Source: Treponema sp. UBA792
Lineage (GTDB): Bacteria > Spirochaetota > Spirochaetia > Treponematales > Treponemataceae
Length of the DNA stretch: 15,248 nt
Assembly (NCBI GenBank): GCA_002296965.1
Contig: DBIW01000032.1
Coordinates: 1-15,248, forward strand
Direction of reading: 5' to 3'
Position 1 is the first letter of the stretch, and each line of letters begins with the position of its first letter. Position numbers and translations under genes: made by a program. The notes under the pieces were generated by a model, which did no database searches, was not told the DNA's origin, and saw nothing but the letters and a program-made list of their open reading frames with translations. This document shows positions 7,850 to 13,830 of the stretch, one piece after another.

Positions 7850-8256
7850 TTTTCTTCCGCCTCCGCTCCGCAAAGCGCGTTTCCAACCGCATTCATAAAG
7901 ACAACCGCCTCAAGCTCAGCTCCTTCCGGCGGAACAAACACCGTCCTGTTCGACTGAACCATCATGTCAAGAAGCGGCTGCGGATTCTGACCGCGCGAGC
8001 CTTCGTTTTTTACTATATTAATAGAAGAAATCCGATGGCTGCTGACCGAGACATCCAGCGTCACGCGCATATAGCTTGTTCTTGCGCTTCCTTCGTAGAT
8101 TCCGTCCTGAATTCCGTTCATGTCAACATCACGCAGCTCAAGAGAGGCGGCCTCCTTTATCTGTCTGCGCCGGCGTTCGACAAAAACCGTGCTGAAGACC
8201 AGCGCAAAGCAGACGGCAACCATGACTGTCCTGAAAATTCCTTCTTTTTTTTGCAT
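7846..8256 (-). CDS. Small membrane-anchored FMN-binding-like domain protein
   Basis: With the ATG at 8256 this is a 136-residue protein with one transmembrane helix (about 9-26), a basic stretch RRRRQ, and an extracytoplasmic FMN_bind-like domain (about 50-130) beginning DGIYEGSARTSYMRVTLDVS. That pattern matches the family opening DGxYxGxxxGY...V.V. The expected covalent flavin motif S(T)GAT near the end is not present; the aligned region reads LEAVVFMNAVGNAL, so covalent FMN attachment is doubtful. A longer version from a TTG at 8328 was rejected because it spans a consensus promoter and has no support. There is no Shine-Dalgarno; a -10-like GATAGT ends six bases before the ATG, suggesting a leaderless message. 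The stop overlaps the argA start (ATGA). The role is unknown; electron transfer or a structural role in the envelope are both open. Confidence 0.68.
   Translation of the reverse strand: MQKKEGIFRTVMVAVCFALVFSTVFVERRRRQIKEAASLELRDVDMNGIQDGIYEGSARTSYMRVTLDVSVSSHRISSINIVKNEGSRGQNPQPLLDMMVQSNRTVFVPPEGAELEAVVFMNAVGNALCGAEAEEK
8245..8252 (-). repeat. A(8) tract directly after the start codon
   Basis: On the minus strand the FMN-binding-like gene begins ATG C followed by eight A bases. Such a tract at codons 2-4 could permit slippage. A-rich start regions are also known to help translation of transcripts with weak or absent leaders. Only the tract itself is certain. Confidence 0.4.
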
Positions 8257-8262
8257 GATAGA

Positions 8263-8291
8263 ACTATCTAAAATCGGCGGACCAATGTCAA
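8263..8291 (-). promoter_or_regulatory. Strong sigma70-type promoter for the FMN-binding-like gene and argA
   Basis: On the minus strand a perfect -35 TTGACA (8291-8286) is followed after 17 bases by GATAGT (8268-8263). The predicted start of transcription, six to seven bases further, coincides with the ATG at 8256. The -35 lies inside an inverted repeat (8273-8305). Confidence 0.6.
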
Positions 8292-8305
8292 CGCGGAGCG
8301 CCGAT
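8273..8305. repeat. Inverted repeat flanking a -35 hexamer
   Basis: ATCGGCG (8273-8279) and CGCCGAT (8299-8305) are perfect seven-base inverted arms, 19 bases apart, bracketing TTGACA of the leftward promoter. A T-run follows on the plus strand, so it resembles a terminator, but no rightward gene precedes it. It is more likely an operator-like dyad, or chance. Confidence 0.35.
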
Positions 8306-8330
8306 ATTTTTTGCTTATTTTGCTCCAAAC

Positions 8331-8359
8331 ATACTAACTTTTTTTCCGAAAGTCAGTAT
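8331..8359. promoter_or_regulatory. Operator-like dyad upstream of lspA
   Basis: ATACTAACTTT (8331-8341) and AAAGTCAGTAT (8349-8359) form eleven-base inverted arms with one mismatch and a seven-base loop. The right arm runs into the likely lspA -10 (TATATT, 8357-8362), so a protein bound there would block initiation. The element lies upstream of both predicted divergent transcription starts, so it probably acts as DNA rather than as an RNA hairpin. Confidence 0.45.
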
Positions 8360-8362
8360 ATT
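8357..8362 (+). promoter_or_regulatory. Candidate -10 of the lspA promoter
   Basis: TATATT lies seven bases before the lspA ATG, with no recognisable -35 at 16-18 bases and no Shine-Dalgarno in between. A leaderless lspA message is suggested. Confidence 0.4.
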
Positions 8363-8369
8363 TAATCCT

Positions 8370-8900
8370 ATGGAAAAAATTTCAAAGGATAAAATCCTTC
8401 CGTTCACCCTGACCATCGCGGTAATTCTGGCAGATCAGATTTCAAAAATCCTTGTGGTAAGGATGATTCCTCCTTATACAATCGGCGCGCAGTTTTTCGG
8501 AGACTTTCTCAGGATAATACACGTCTACAATCCCGGAGTCGCATTCAGCGTCGGCGCGAATTTTTCCGAGACGGCAAGACGGTTCTTGTTCGCGTTCATG
8601 CCGGTAATCGTGATCGCGATGGTTGTCGGTGTTTATTTCAGGAATAATGAATTCTCAAAACTTCAGCGCTGGGCAATCGCCGGACTTATCGGAGGCGGAA
8701 TCGGAAATCTGATTGACCGTTTTTTCCGTGCGGAAGGCGTTGTGGACTTCATAGACGTAAAATTCTACGGAATTTTCGGACTTGCGCGCTGGCCCACATT
8801 CAACGTGGCGGACTCCGCGGTTGTTGTCTGCGGAATTCTGCTTGTAATCTCGTTCATAATAACATCAGTAAAAAACAAATCACCGGAAACAAATTCATAG
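8370..8900 (+). CDS. lspA: Lipoprotein signal peptidase (signal peptidase II)
   Basis: This 176-residue inner-membrane aspartic protease cuts prolipoprotein signal peptides before the lipidated cysteine. Four membrane helices are visible (about 10-30, 70-90, 98-115 and 150-168). Conserved elements are ADQISKILV (21-29), VYNPGVAFS (52-60), the first catalytic aspartate in GGGIGNLIDR (Asp116) and the second in FNVADS (Asp148). Length is normal. The ATG at 8370 gives the expected N-terminus; the upstream sequence is AT-rich with a -10-like hexamer but no ribosome binding site. It leads a rightward group with a small membrane protein and the MTA/SAH nucleosidase. Substrates would include the lipoprotein at the left edge of this window. 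Confidence 0.96.
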   Translation: MEKISKDKILPFTLTIAVILADQISKILVVRMIPPYTIGAQFFGDFLRIIHVYNPGVAFSVGANFSETARRFLFAFMPVIVIAMVVGVYFRNNEFSKLQRWAIAGLIGGGIGNLIDRFFRAEGVVDFIDVKFYGIFGLARWPTFNVADSAVVVCGILLVISFIITSVKNKSPETNS

Positions 8901-8918
8901 AACAGGAGAAATGACAAA

Positions 8919-9308
8919 ATGGACACACCAGACCTTGACGAAGAGGAGAAAGCCCGCAGAAAGGCGGAATCTATCGCCTACAGAAACAAAAAACGCTACT
9001 CAAGTATCTTCATGCTTTGCGCAAGCGTTTTTGAGATACTCGAATCGCTTGCAATCATGTTCGTGATGTTTTTTATCGCCGCATTCTTTATATTCAGGGT
9101 GTTCAAGGCGACCGGACCGACCGGACAGGTTCTTTTTCAGGTTCTGATGATTCTGATTTTCATATCAGGACTGATTCTGGGATTCCTTGTATATAAAAAA
9201 ACGGTCACCTGGGTCATAAAAAAATACAAACTTGAGGACAAGCTGCTTGACGAGGTTCTTCTCCACTACACAAAGAAGGACGACCTGGAAGAAAAACTCA
9301 GAAGATAG
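8919..9308 (+). CDS. Small conserved-type membrane protein of unknown function
   Basis: I do not recognise a family. The 129-residue protein has a charged N-terminal region (MDTPDLDEEEKARRK), two strongly hydrophobic segments (about 29-62 and 70-93) and a charged C-terminal helix ending DDLEEKLRR, so both ends are probably cytoplasmic. AGGAGA nine bases before the ATG at 8919 supports this start. Another ATG at 8911 is out of frame, only one base after the same site, and opens a 51-codon frame that looks like a decoy. It lies 18 bases after lspA and nine bases before the nucleosidase gene, clearly within an operon. The sequence gives no catalytic motif. Confidence 0.75.
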   Translation: MDTPDLDEEEKARRKAESIAYRNKKRYSSIFMLCASVFEILESLAIMFVMFFIAAFFIFRVFKATGPTGQVLFQVLMILIFISGLILGFLVYKKTVTWVIKKYKLEDKLLDEVLLHYTKKDDLEEKLRR

Positions 9309-9317
9309 GATTTTATC

Positions 9318-10031
9318 ATGAAAAAAATCGGAATAATCGGAGCGATGGAAGAGGAAGTCTCGATTCTGATAAACGAGATGAAGAATTCCGGAAAAGTGGC
9401 CGAAACCGGCGCGGACGGACTGGTGTTCCATAGCGGAAAAATAAACGGAACCGATGCCGTCATCGTAAAAAGCGGAATCGGCAAGGTGAATGCGGCTCTA
9501 TGCGCCCAACGGCTGATTCTCCAGTTCGGTGTGACCCACATTATAAACACCGGAATAGCCGGAGCTTTGGGCGGAGACCTGCGGATTTTTGACATGGTTG
9601 TATCGACGGATGCGGTATATCACGACATGGACGCGGTTCTGTTCGGCTACAAGCCCACGCAGATTCCCGGAATGAAGGTCAGCGAATTCAAGGCGGACGC
9701 AGAACTTGTAAAAACGGCCGAGCTTGCGTTCGCAAAGGTAAACACCGTGCCAGGCCGGAAAATTCTTGCGGGAAGAGTCGCGACCGGAGACCAGTTCATC
9801 GCCGACAGGGACAAAAAGGAGCACATAAAGGAAATCTGCGCTCCGCTCTGCGTGGAGATGGAAGGCGCGGCGATTGCCCATGCGTGCTTCCTGAACGGAA
9901 TTCCGTATGTGATTCTGCGCTGCATCTCCGACATGGCGGACGAAAGCGTAGAGGCGACATATTCATTCAACGAGGACACGGCGGCTCACGAAAGCGCGAA
10001 AATCGTTCTGGAGATGCTCAGCAGCTTTTGA
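9318..10031 (+). CDS. mtnN: 5'-methylthioadenosine/S-adenosylhomocysteine nucleosidase
   Basis: This 237-residue cytoplasmic enzyme (MTAN, Pfs) hydrolyses methylthioadenosine and S-adenosylhomocysteine to adenine plus the thioribose product. The start GIIGAMEEEV supplies the glutamate equivalent to E. coli Glu12 (here Glu13). The signature VEMEGAAIAH supplies the substrate-binding glutamate (Glu182), and SDMAD contains the catalytic aspartate (Asp205, equivalent to Asp197). Other conserved parts are SGIGKVNAA (52-60), NTGIAGAL (77-84) and ATGDQF (155-160). It starts nine bases after the membrane protein gene, with AGGA as a modest ribosome binding site. The next gene, luxS, uses the S-ribosylhomocysteine that it produces. 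The luxS promoter appears to overlap this gene's stop codon. Confidence 0.96.
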   Translation: MKKIGIIGAMEEEVSILINEMKNSGKVAETGADGLVFHSGKINGTDAVIVKSGIGKVNAALCAQRLILQFGVTHIINTGIAGALGGDLRIFDMVVSTDAVYHDMDAVLFGYKPTQIPGMKVSEFKADAELVKTAELAFAKVNTVPGRKILAGRVATGDQFIADRDKKEHIKEICAPLCVEMEGAAIAHACFLNGIPYVILRCISDMADESVEATYSFNEDTAAHESAKIVLEMLSSF

Positions 10032-10056
10032 ATTCAGCAGAAATTCATCATATATA
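10028..10056 (+). promoter_or_regulatory. Promoter for luxS overlapping the mtnN stop
   Basis: TTGAAT (10028-10033) overlaps the TGA of the nucleosidase gene; TATATA (10051-10056) follows after exactly 17 bases. Initiation near 10063 would put AAGGAGG (10065-10071) at the very 5' end of the message. This would let luxS be expressed apart from the upstream operon. Confidence 0.55.
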
Positions 10057-10082
10057 ACCAGCTAAAGGAGGCACGGCAAATT

Positions 10083-10565
10083 ATGTCCGAACACACATCA
10101 GGAAACTACAATGTAGACAGCTTCAACCTTGACCACACAAAGGTGACGGCTCCGTTTGTCAGAATCGCATCAAAAAAGACAGGTCCCAAAGGAGATGTCG
10201 TGACAAAATACGACATACGTTTTACCCAGCCGAACAAGGAATTCATGACGACCGGCGCAATCCATACGCTTGAGCACCTGATTGCGGAATATATCCGCGA
10301 CGAGATGGACGGCGTGATTGACCTTTCACCGATGGGCTGCCGCACAGGATTTTATTTTACGGTTTTTGGAGATCACGACGAGGAATATGCGGCGAATCAC
10401 CTTCTGAACGTGCTGAGAAAAGTCGCCGTCTGGGACAAACCGGTTCCTGCCGCCACCGAAAAGGAATGTGGAAACTACCGCGACCATGATCTTGAAGGAG
10501 CAAAAAAATATGCCGACGCCTGGGTAAAAGGCATAGAAACAACCGGATGGAAATGTTATAAATAG
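10083..10565 (+). CDS. luxS: S-ribosylhomocysteine lyase LuxS
   Basis: This 160-residue metalloenzyme splits S-ribosylhomocysteine into homocysteine and DPD, the precursor of autoinducer-2. The metal site is intact: His61 and His65 in HTLEH and Cys129 in ECGNYRDH. Glu64 and the catalytic Cys86 in MGCRTGFY are also present. The start at 10083 follows AAGGAGG with spacing of about 11 bases. It acts directly after the upstream nucleosidase. The arrangement is comparable with the pfs-metK-luxS cluster of Borrelia, but metK is absent here. Whether AI-2 is used as a signal cannot be told from this window. Confidence 0.97.
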   Translation: MSEHTSGNYNVDSFNLDHTKVTAPFVRIASKKTGPKGDVVTKYDIRFTQPNKEFMTTGAIHTLEHLIAEYIRDEMDGVIDLSPMGCRTGFYFTVFGDHDEEYAANHLLNVLRKVAVWDKPVPAATEKECGNYRDHDLEGAKKYADAWVKGIETTGWKCYK

Positions 10566-10587
10566 TCCTGAAAATCATCTTAAAAGT

Positions 10588-10593
10588 TATAAT
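10588..10593 (+). promoter_or_regulatory. Perfect -10 hexamer upstream of the DUF1538 gene
   Basis: TATAAT lies 20 bases before the proposed TTG start at 10614, in the 48-base gap after luxS. No convincing -35 is present at 16-18 bases. Initiation would fall near 10600, so the transcript would begin at about ATGGAG and have a leader of about 13 bases. Confidence 0.45.
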
Positions 10594-10613
10594 TTATTCT
10601 ATGGAGTTTGCAA

Positions 10614-12152
10614 TTGAACATCCTGAACAAATTCAAGGAAACAGCGGTCTCCGTAATTCCCATAATGGTGATAGTTCTTGCTCTGGGAATTGCGGTTCAT
10701 CTTGACGGGCTGCTTCTTGTCCGCTTTGTCGTGGGCGGAATTCTGCTGATTGTCGGACTGACAATATTTCTGCTTGGCGTTGACCTGGGAATCCAGCCGA
10801 TGGGGGAACGGTGCGGAGCCGCGCTCACAAAAAAAAGAAGCCTTCCCCTTCTTATGGCGGCAGCATTCCTGATTGGATTTCTTGTGACGGTCGCAGAACC
10901 GGACATCCAGGTTTTCGGCGATCAGGTTAAAGGCGTTTTTCCGTATCTGCACAAAATGGCATTTGTGTTCATAATCGGAGCCGGAGTCGGTCTTTTCCTG
11001 ATGACCGGCCTTCTCCGCACGGTGACACATTTCTCTCTTAAAATCGCGCTTCTCATCTCGTATATATTGGTGTTCACAGTGGCGATGTTCGCCCCGAATG
11101 AATTCATCGGAATCGCGTTTGATTCGGGCGGCGCCACGACAGGACCGATGACGGTTCCGTTCATCCTTGCGCTCGGTCTCGGCGTCTCGTCGGTCCGTTC
11201 AGGAGACAAGGACAGCTTCGGGCTCACGGGAGTCACATCTGTAGGCCCGGTGCTGGCGGTAATCGTGTACTCACTGATTCTTAAACATTCCGGCGCGATG
11301 ACGGACGTTTCTGCGGCAGCCGAAACCGCTCTTGCCGCGGAAAACACAATAAAAGGCGGATTCCTCGCCCAGGTGATGGAACCTTTCGCGCTGAAATTTC
11401 CGGCCACGGCAAAGGAGGCATCGCTTTCTATACTTCCGATTCTATTCCTTTTTGCGGTTTTCCAGATTTTCCTGCTGAAAATGTCACGCCGCCAGGTGTC
11501 GAGAATGTTGATAGGTTTTGCGTACAGCTTTATCGGACTTTCCGTTTTCCTCACCGGAGTGAACGGCGGATTCATGCAGGCGGGACAGGCGCTCGGAATA
11601 GAACTCGGAACAAGAGCCTTCCAGCATGGCGGCGGATGGTTCGCCCTTCTGATAATCACCGGCCTTATAATCGGAGCTATAATTGTCTGCGCGGAACCGG
11701 CGGTCTGGGTTCTTTCGGAACAGGTCGAATCGGTCTCCGGAGGAACAATTCCACGCAGAACGCTTCTAATATTTCTTGCGGCTGGAGCTTCGGTGGCAAT
11801 CGGACTTGCGCTTTGGCGCGCGGTCTCCGGATTCAACCTGAAAATAATCCTCATTCCCGGATACATTCTTGCTCTGGCCCTTATGATATTCACGCCGCAT
11901 ATTTTTACGGGAATCGCGTTCGACTCAGGCGGAGTCGCGACAGGACCTTTGACATCAACATTCGTGCTCTCGTTCACGCTCGGCGCGACATCCGGAGGAA
12001 CAGGAAATTCCGACCCGTTCGGAGTAATCGCGCTTGTGGCGATGATGCCGCTGATTACAATTCAGGTTATGGGAATCATATTCAGGAAAAAACAGCAGAA
12101 GCAGGCAGGACTTGAGTCCAGGCCGAACAAAGAAGAAGGAGCCGGAAAATGA
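10614..12152 (+). CDS. Tandemly duplicated DUF1538 integral membrane protein
   Basis: This is a polytopic inner-membrane protein of about 512 residues made of two DUF1538 units. The halves share motifs at a constant offset of about 266 residues: AEPDIQV (94-100) with AEPAVWV (360-366), and GIAFDSGGATTGP (167-179) with GIAFDSGGVATGP (434-446). Each half has roughly six hydrophobic helices, recalling a pseudo-symmetric transporter or channel. The family's substrate is unknown to me. No ATG fits this frame near the conserved beginning. TTG 10614 is chosen because GGAG (10603-10606) lies seven bases upstream; TTG 10608 is too close to it. An ATG at 10601 is out of frame. The stop overlaps the P-II-like gene as ATGA, which makes a functional P-II/membrane partnership likely by analogy with AmtB-GlnK. 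Confidence 0.85.
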   Translation: MNILNKFKETAVSVIPIMVIVLALGIAVHLDGLLLVRFVVGGILLIVGLTIFLLGVDLGIQPMGERCGAALTKKRSLPLLMAAAFLIGFLVTVAEPDIQVFGDQVKGVFPYLHKMAFVFIIGAGVGLFLMTGLLRTVTHFSLKIALLISYILVFTVAMFAPNEFIGIAFDSGGATTGPMTVPFILALGLGVSSVRSGDKDSFGLTGVTSVGPVLAVIVYSLILKHSGAMTDVSAAAETALAAENTIKGGFLAQVMEPFALKFPATAKEASLSILPILFLFAVFQIFLLKMSRRQVSRMLIGFAYSFIGLSVFLTGVNGGFMQAGQALGIELGTRAFQHGGGWFALLIITGLIIGAIIVCAEPAVWVLSEQVESVSGGTIPRRTLLIFLAAGASVAIGLALWRAVSGFNLKIILIPGYILALALMIFTPHIFTGIAFDSGGVATGPLTSTFVLSFTLGATSGGTGNSDPFGVIALVAMMPLITIQVMGIIFRKKQQKQAGLESRPNKEEGAGK

Positions 12153-12814
12153 AATACAGACTTTTTATCAGCATTGTTCCGCACAACTCCGGTGAGCTAG
12201 TCGCCGGAGCAGCCTCATCTGCAGGAGCACGCGGCGGAACCGTGGTGATGGGACGGGGAACCGCATCCAACGGCATAATCCAGTTTCTGGGACTTGGCGA
12301 AAAGGCAAAGGACATTGTTTTTATTGTTGTTGACGACTCAACGGCAGACGATGTCTGGGTGGCCATCAGATCCGCCGCAATGCACAAAGGCGAACATTTC
12401 GGAATTCTATTTTCAATCGATGTGGACAGTTTTATCAGACAGGGACAGATTTCAGCCTCTGACAATCAAGGAGAAAAAGACATGGACAGCACATACAGAA
12501 TGATTACAGCCATCGTGAACAAAGGCTACGCCGAGGATGCAATGGCGGCCGCAAGAAAAGCCGGCGCGCACGGAGGAACAATAATTTCCGCACGCGGAAC
12601 GGCAAAGGCCGGAGACGAGAAATTCTTCGGAGTAGAAATTGTTCCCGAAAAGGATATGCTTGTTGTCCTTGTAGAAAAAGACAAAGCCGACGGAATCATC
12701 GATGCAATCAGGACGCTTCCTTGCCTCGAAAAACCGGGCAGCGGAATCGTGTTCTGCTCGGAAGTCCAGAATTTCACGTCAATCGGCGGACGCTTCGACA
12801 AAACAGAATCGTGA
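12149..12814 (+). CDS. Two-domain P-II family protein (tandem GlnB-like fusion)
   Basis: The 221-residue protein contains two P-II-like ferredoxin-fold domains, 1-100 and 112-215. Aligned motifs are ARGGTVVMGRGTAS (28-41) and AHGGTIISARGTAK (140-153), each followed by a short T-loop and the LGL/FGV and I(V/L)V strand, about 113 residues apart. The uridylylated tyrosine of canonical GlnB T-loops is not evident, so control, if any, is likely by ligand rather than by GlnD. The C-terminal domain begins at Met112, preceded by AAGGAG at eight bases, so it may also be made separately. The start overlaps the DUF1538 stop (ATGA), with AAGGAG upstream, and the end overlaps birA (GTGA). It probably binds nucleotides and regulates the membrane partner; this is inferred from family and context. 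Confidence 0.85.
   Translation: MKYRLFISIVPHNSGELVAGAASSAGARGGTVVMGRGTASNGIIQFLGLGEKAKDIVFIVVDDSTADDVWVAIRSAAMHKGEHFGILFSIDVDSFIRQGQISASDNQGEKDMDSTYRMITAIVNKGYAEDAMAAARKAGAHGGTIISARGTAKAGDEKFFGVEIVPEKDMLVVLVEKDKADGIIDAIRTLPCLEKPGSGIVFCSEVQNFTSIGGRFDKTES
12468..12484 (+). promoter_or_regulatory. Internal ribosome binding site and ATG between the two P-II domains
   Basis: AAGGAG (12468-12473) stands eight bases before an in-frame ATG (12482) exactly at the start of the second P-II domain (MDSTYRMITAIV). Translation from here would give a 110-residue single-domain P-II, the usual length for the family. It could be a working internal start or a relic of two separate genes. Confidence 0.5.
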
Positions 12815-13830
12815 ACACAAAACAGACTGTTCTTGAGGAGCTTTACAGGGCCGCCGAGACAGGAGGCTTTGTCTCCGGGCAGGAATTTGCGGAAAAAGCG
12901 GGACTCTCGCGCGCCGCCGTATGGAAAGCGGTGACCGCCCTCAGAGATGAAGGCGTAAAAATCGAAGCCGTACCGAAGCTCGGATACAGGCTCACCGAAA
13001 GCGGAAGTTTTCTTGACGCGGAGATAATCCGCTCAAGGCTTCCCGCCGATTCCGGCATAAAAATCAGGCTTCTTGACATAACCGACTCAACGAATTCCGA
13101 AGCCGACAGAATCATCTCAGCGGCGAAGGAAATCAGTTCCGTCCACAAGACTGCCGTAATCGCAGGTGAACAGACCGCCGGACGAGGCCGGCTCGGACGG
13201 AAATTCTATTCTCCGGCGGCGACAGGACTATACATCTCGCTGATTTATGTTCCCGGCGGCTCAATCCAAAATCCGGCGGTTCTGACCGCGACCGCAGCCG
13301 TAGCTGTATGCCGCGCGATAAGGAAAATCTACGGCGCAGAGTGCGGAATCAAATGGGTCAACGACATCTACCTTGACGGAAAAAAAATCTGCGGAATTCT
13401 GACCGAAGGCCGGATGAATTTCGAGACAGGCAGAATAGAAGCCGCGATTGTCGGAATAGGCGTGAACATAACAACCGACTGTCAGAATTTTCCGGATGGA
13501 CTGGGAGAAAAGGCCGGCTCGATTCTGGGAGAAAACGGAGATGCAAGACGCAATCTGCTGGCCGCAGAAATAATCCGCGAGGTGTTCGGAATATATGATT
13601 CGGCGGAGAACGGTTTTCAGGACGCAATAAGGGAATACAGGGAAAAATCCGTTCTAAAAGGAAAACGCATAGAAATTTCGCCTGTAGTCGGCACATCAAA
13701 GGAAAACTACCCGGCGACCGTCATCGGCATCACGGATGACGCGGGACTGGAAGTCAGACTTGATTCCGGAGAGACACGCGTCCTGCACAGCGGAGAAATT
13801 TCCCTTCACGGCACAAATCTTTTCAGATAA
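12811..13830 (+). CDS. birA: Bifunctional biotin-protein ligase / biotin operon repressor
   Basis: The 339-residue protein activates biotin to biotinyl-AMP and transfers it to carrier proteins such as the acetyl-CoA carboxylase subunit. An N-terminal winged helix (about 1-62; SGQEFAEKAGLSRAAVWKAV, then PKLGYRL) indicates a DNA-binding repressor form. The catalytic domain has the adenylate loop GRGRLG (124-129), KWVNDIYLDGKKICGILTE (181-199) and VGIGVNI (214-220). A small SH3-like C-terminal domain (about 290-335) closes it. I chose GTG 12811 because it overlaps the P-II stop (GTGA) and gives a normal N-terminus; the longer frame from 12721 lies within the P-II gene. No good Shine-Dalgarno is seen, so coupled translation is likely. 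Biotin genes are absent from the window, so repressor targets are not visible here. Confidence 0.93.
   Translation: MNTKQTVLEELYRAAETGGFVSGQEFAEKAGLSRAAVWKAVTALRDEGVKIEAVPKLGYRLTESGSFLDAEIIRSRLPADSGIKIRLLDITDSTNSEADRIISAAKEISSVHKTAVIAGEQTAGRGRLGRKFYSPAATGLYISLIYVPGGSIQNPAVLTATAAVAVCRAIRKIYGAECGIKWVNDIYLDGKKICGILTEGRMNFETGRIEAAIVGIGVNITTDCQNFPDGLGEKAGSILGENGDARRNLLAAEIIREVFGIYDSAENGFQDAIREYREKSVLKGKRIEISPVVGTSKENYPATVIGITDDAGLEVRLDSGETRVLHSGEISLHGTNLFR

Noticed and set aside
8257..8268. GATAG/CTATC palindrome next to the FMN-binding-like start
   Set aside because: It is mostly the -10 hexamer and its surroundings; five-base arms are too short to claim an operator.
10922..11977. 351-codon frame antisense to the DUF1538 gene
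   Set aside because: The Pro/Ser/Arg/Ile-rich translation has no recognisable domain. The sense frame has clear helices and duplicated motifs, and codon bias explains the missing stops on the other strand.
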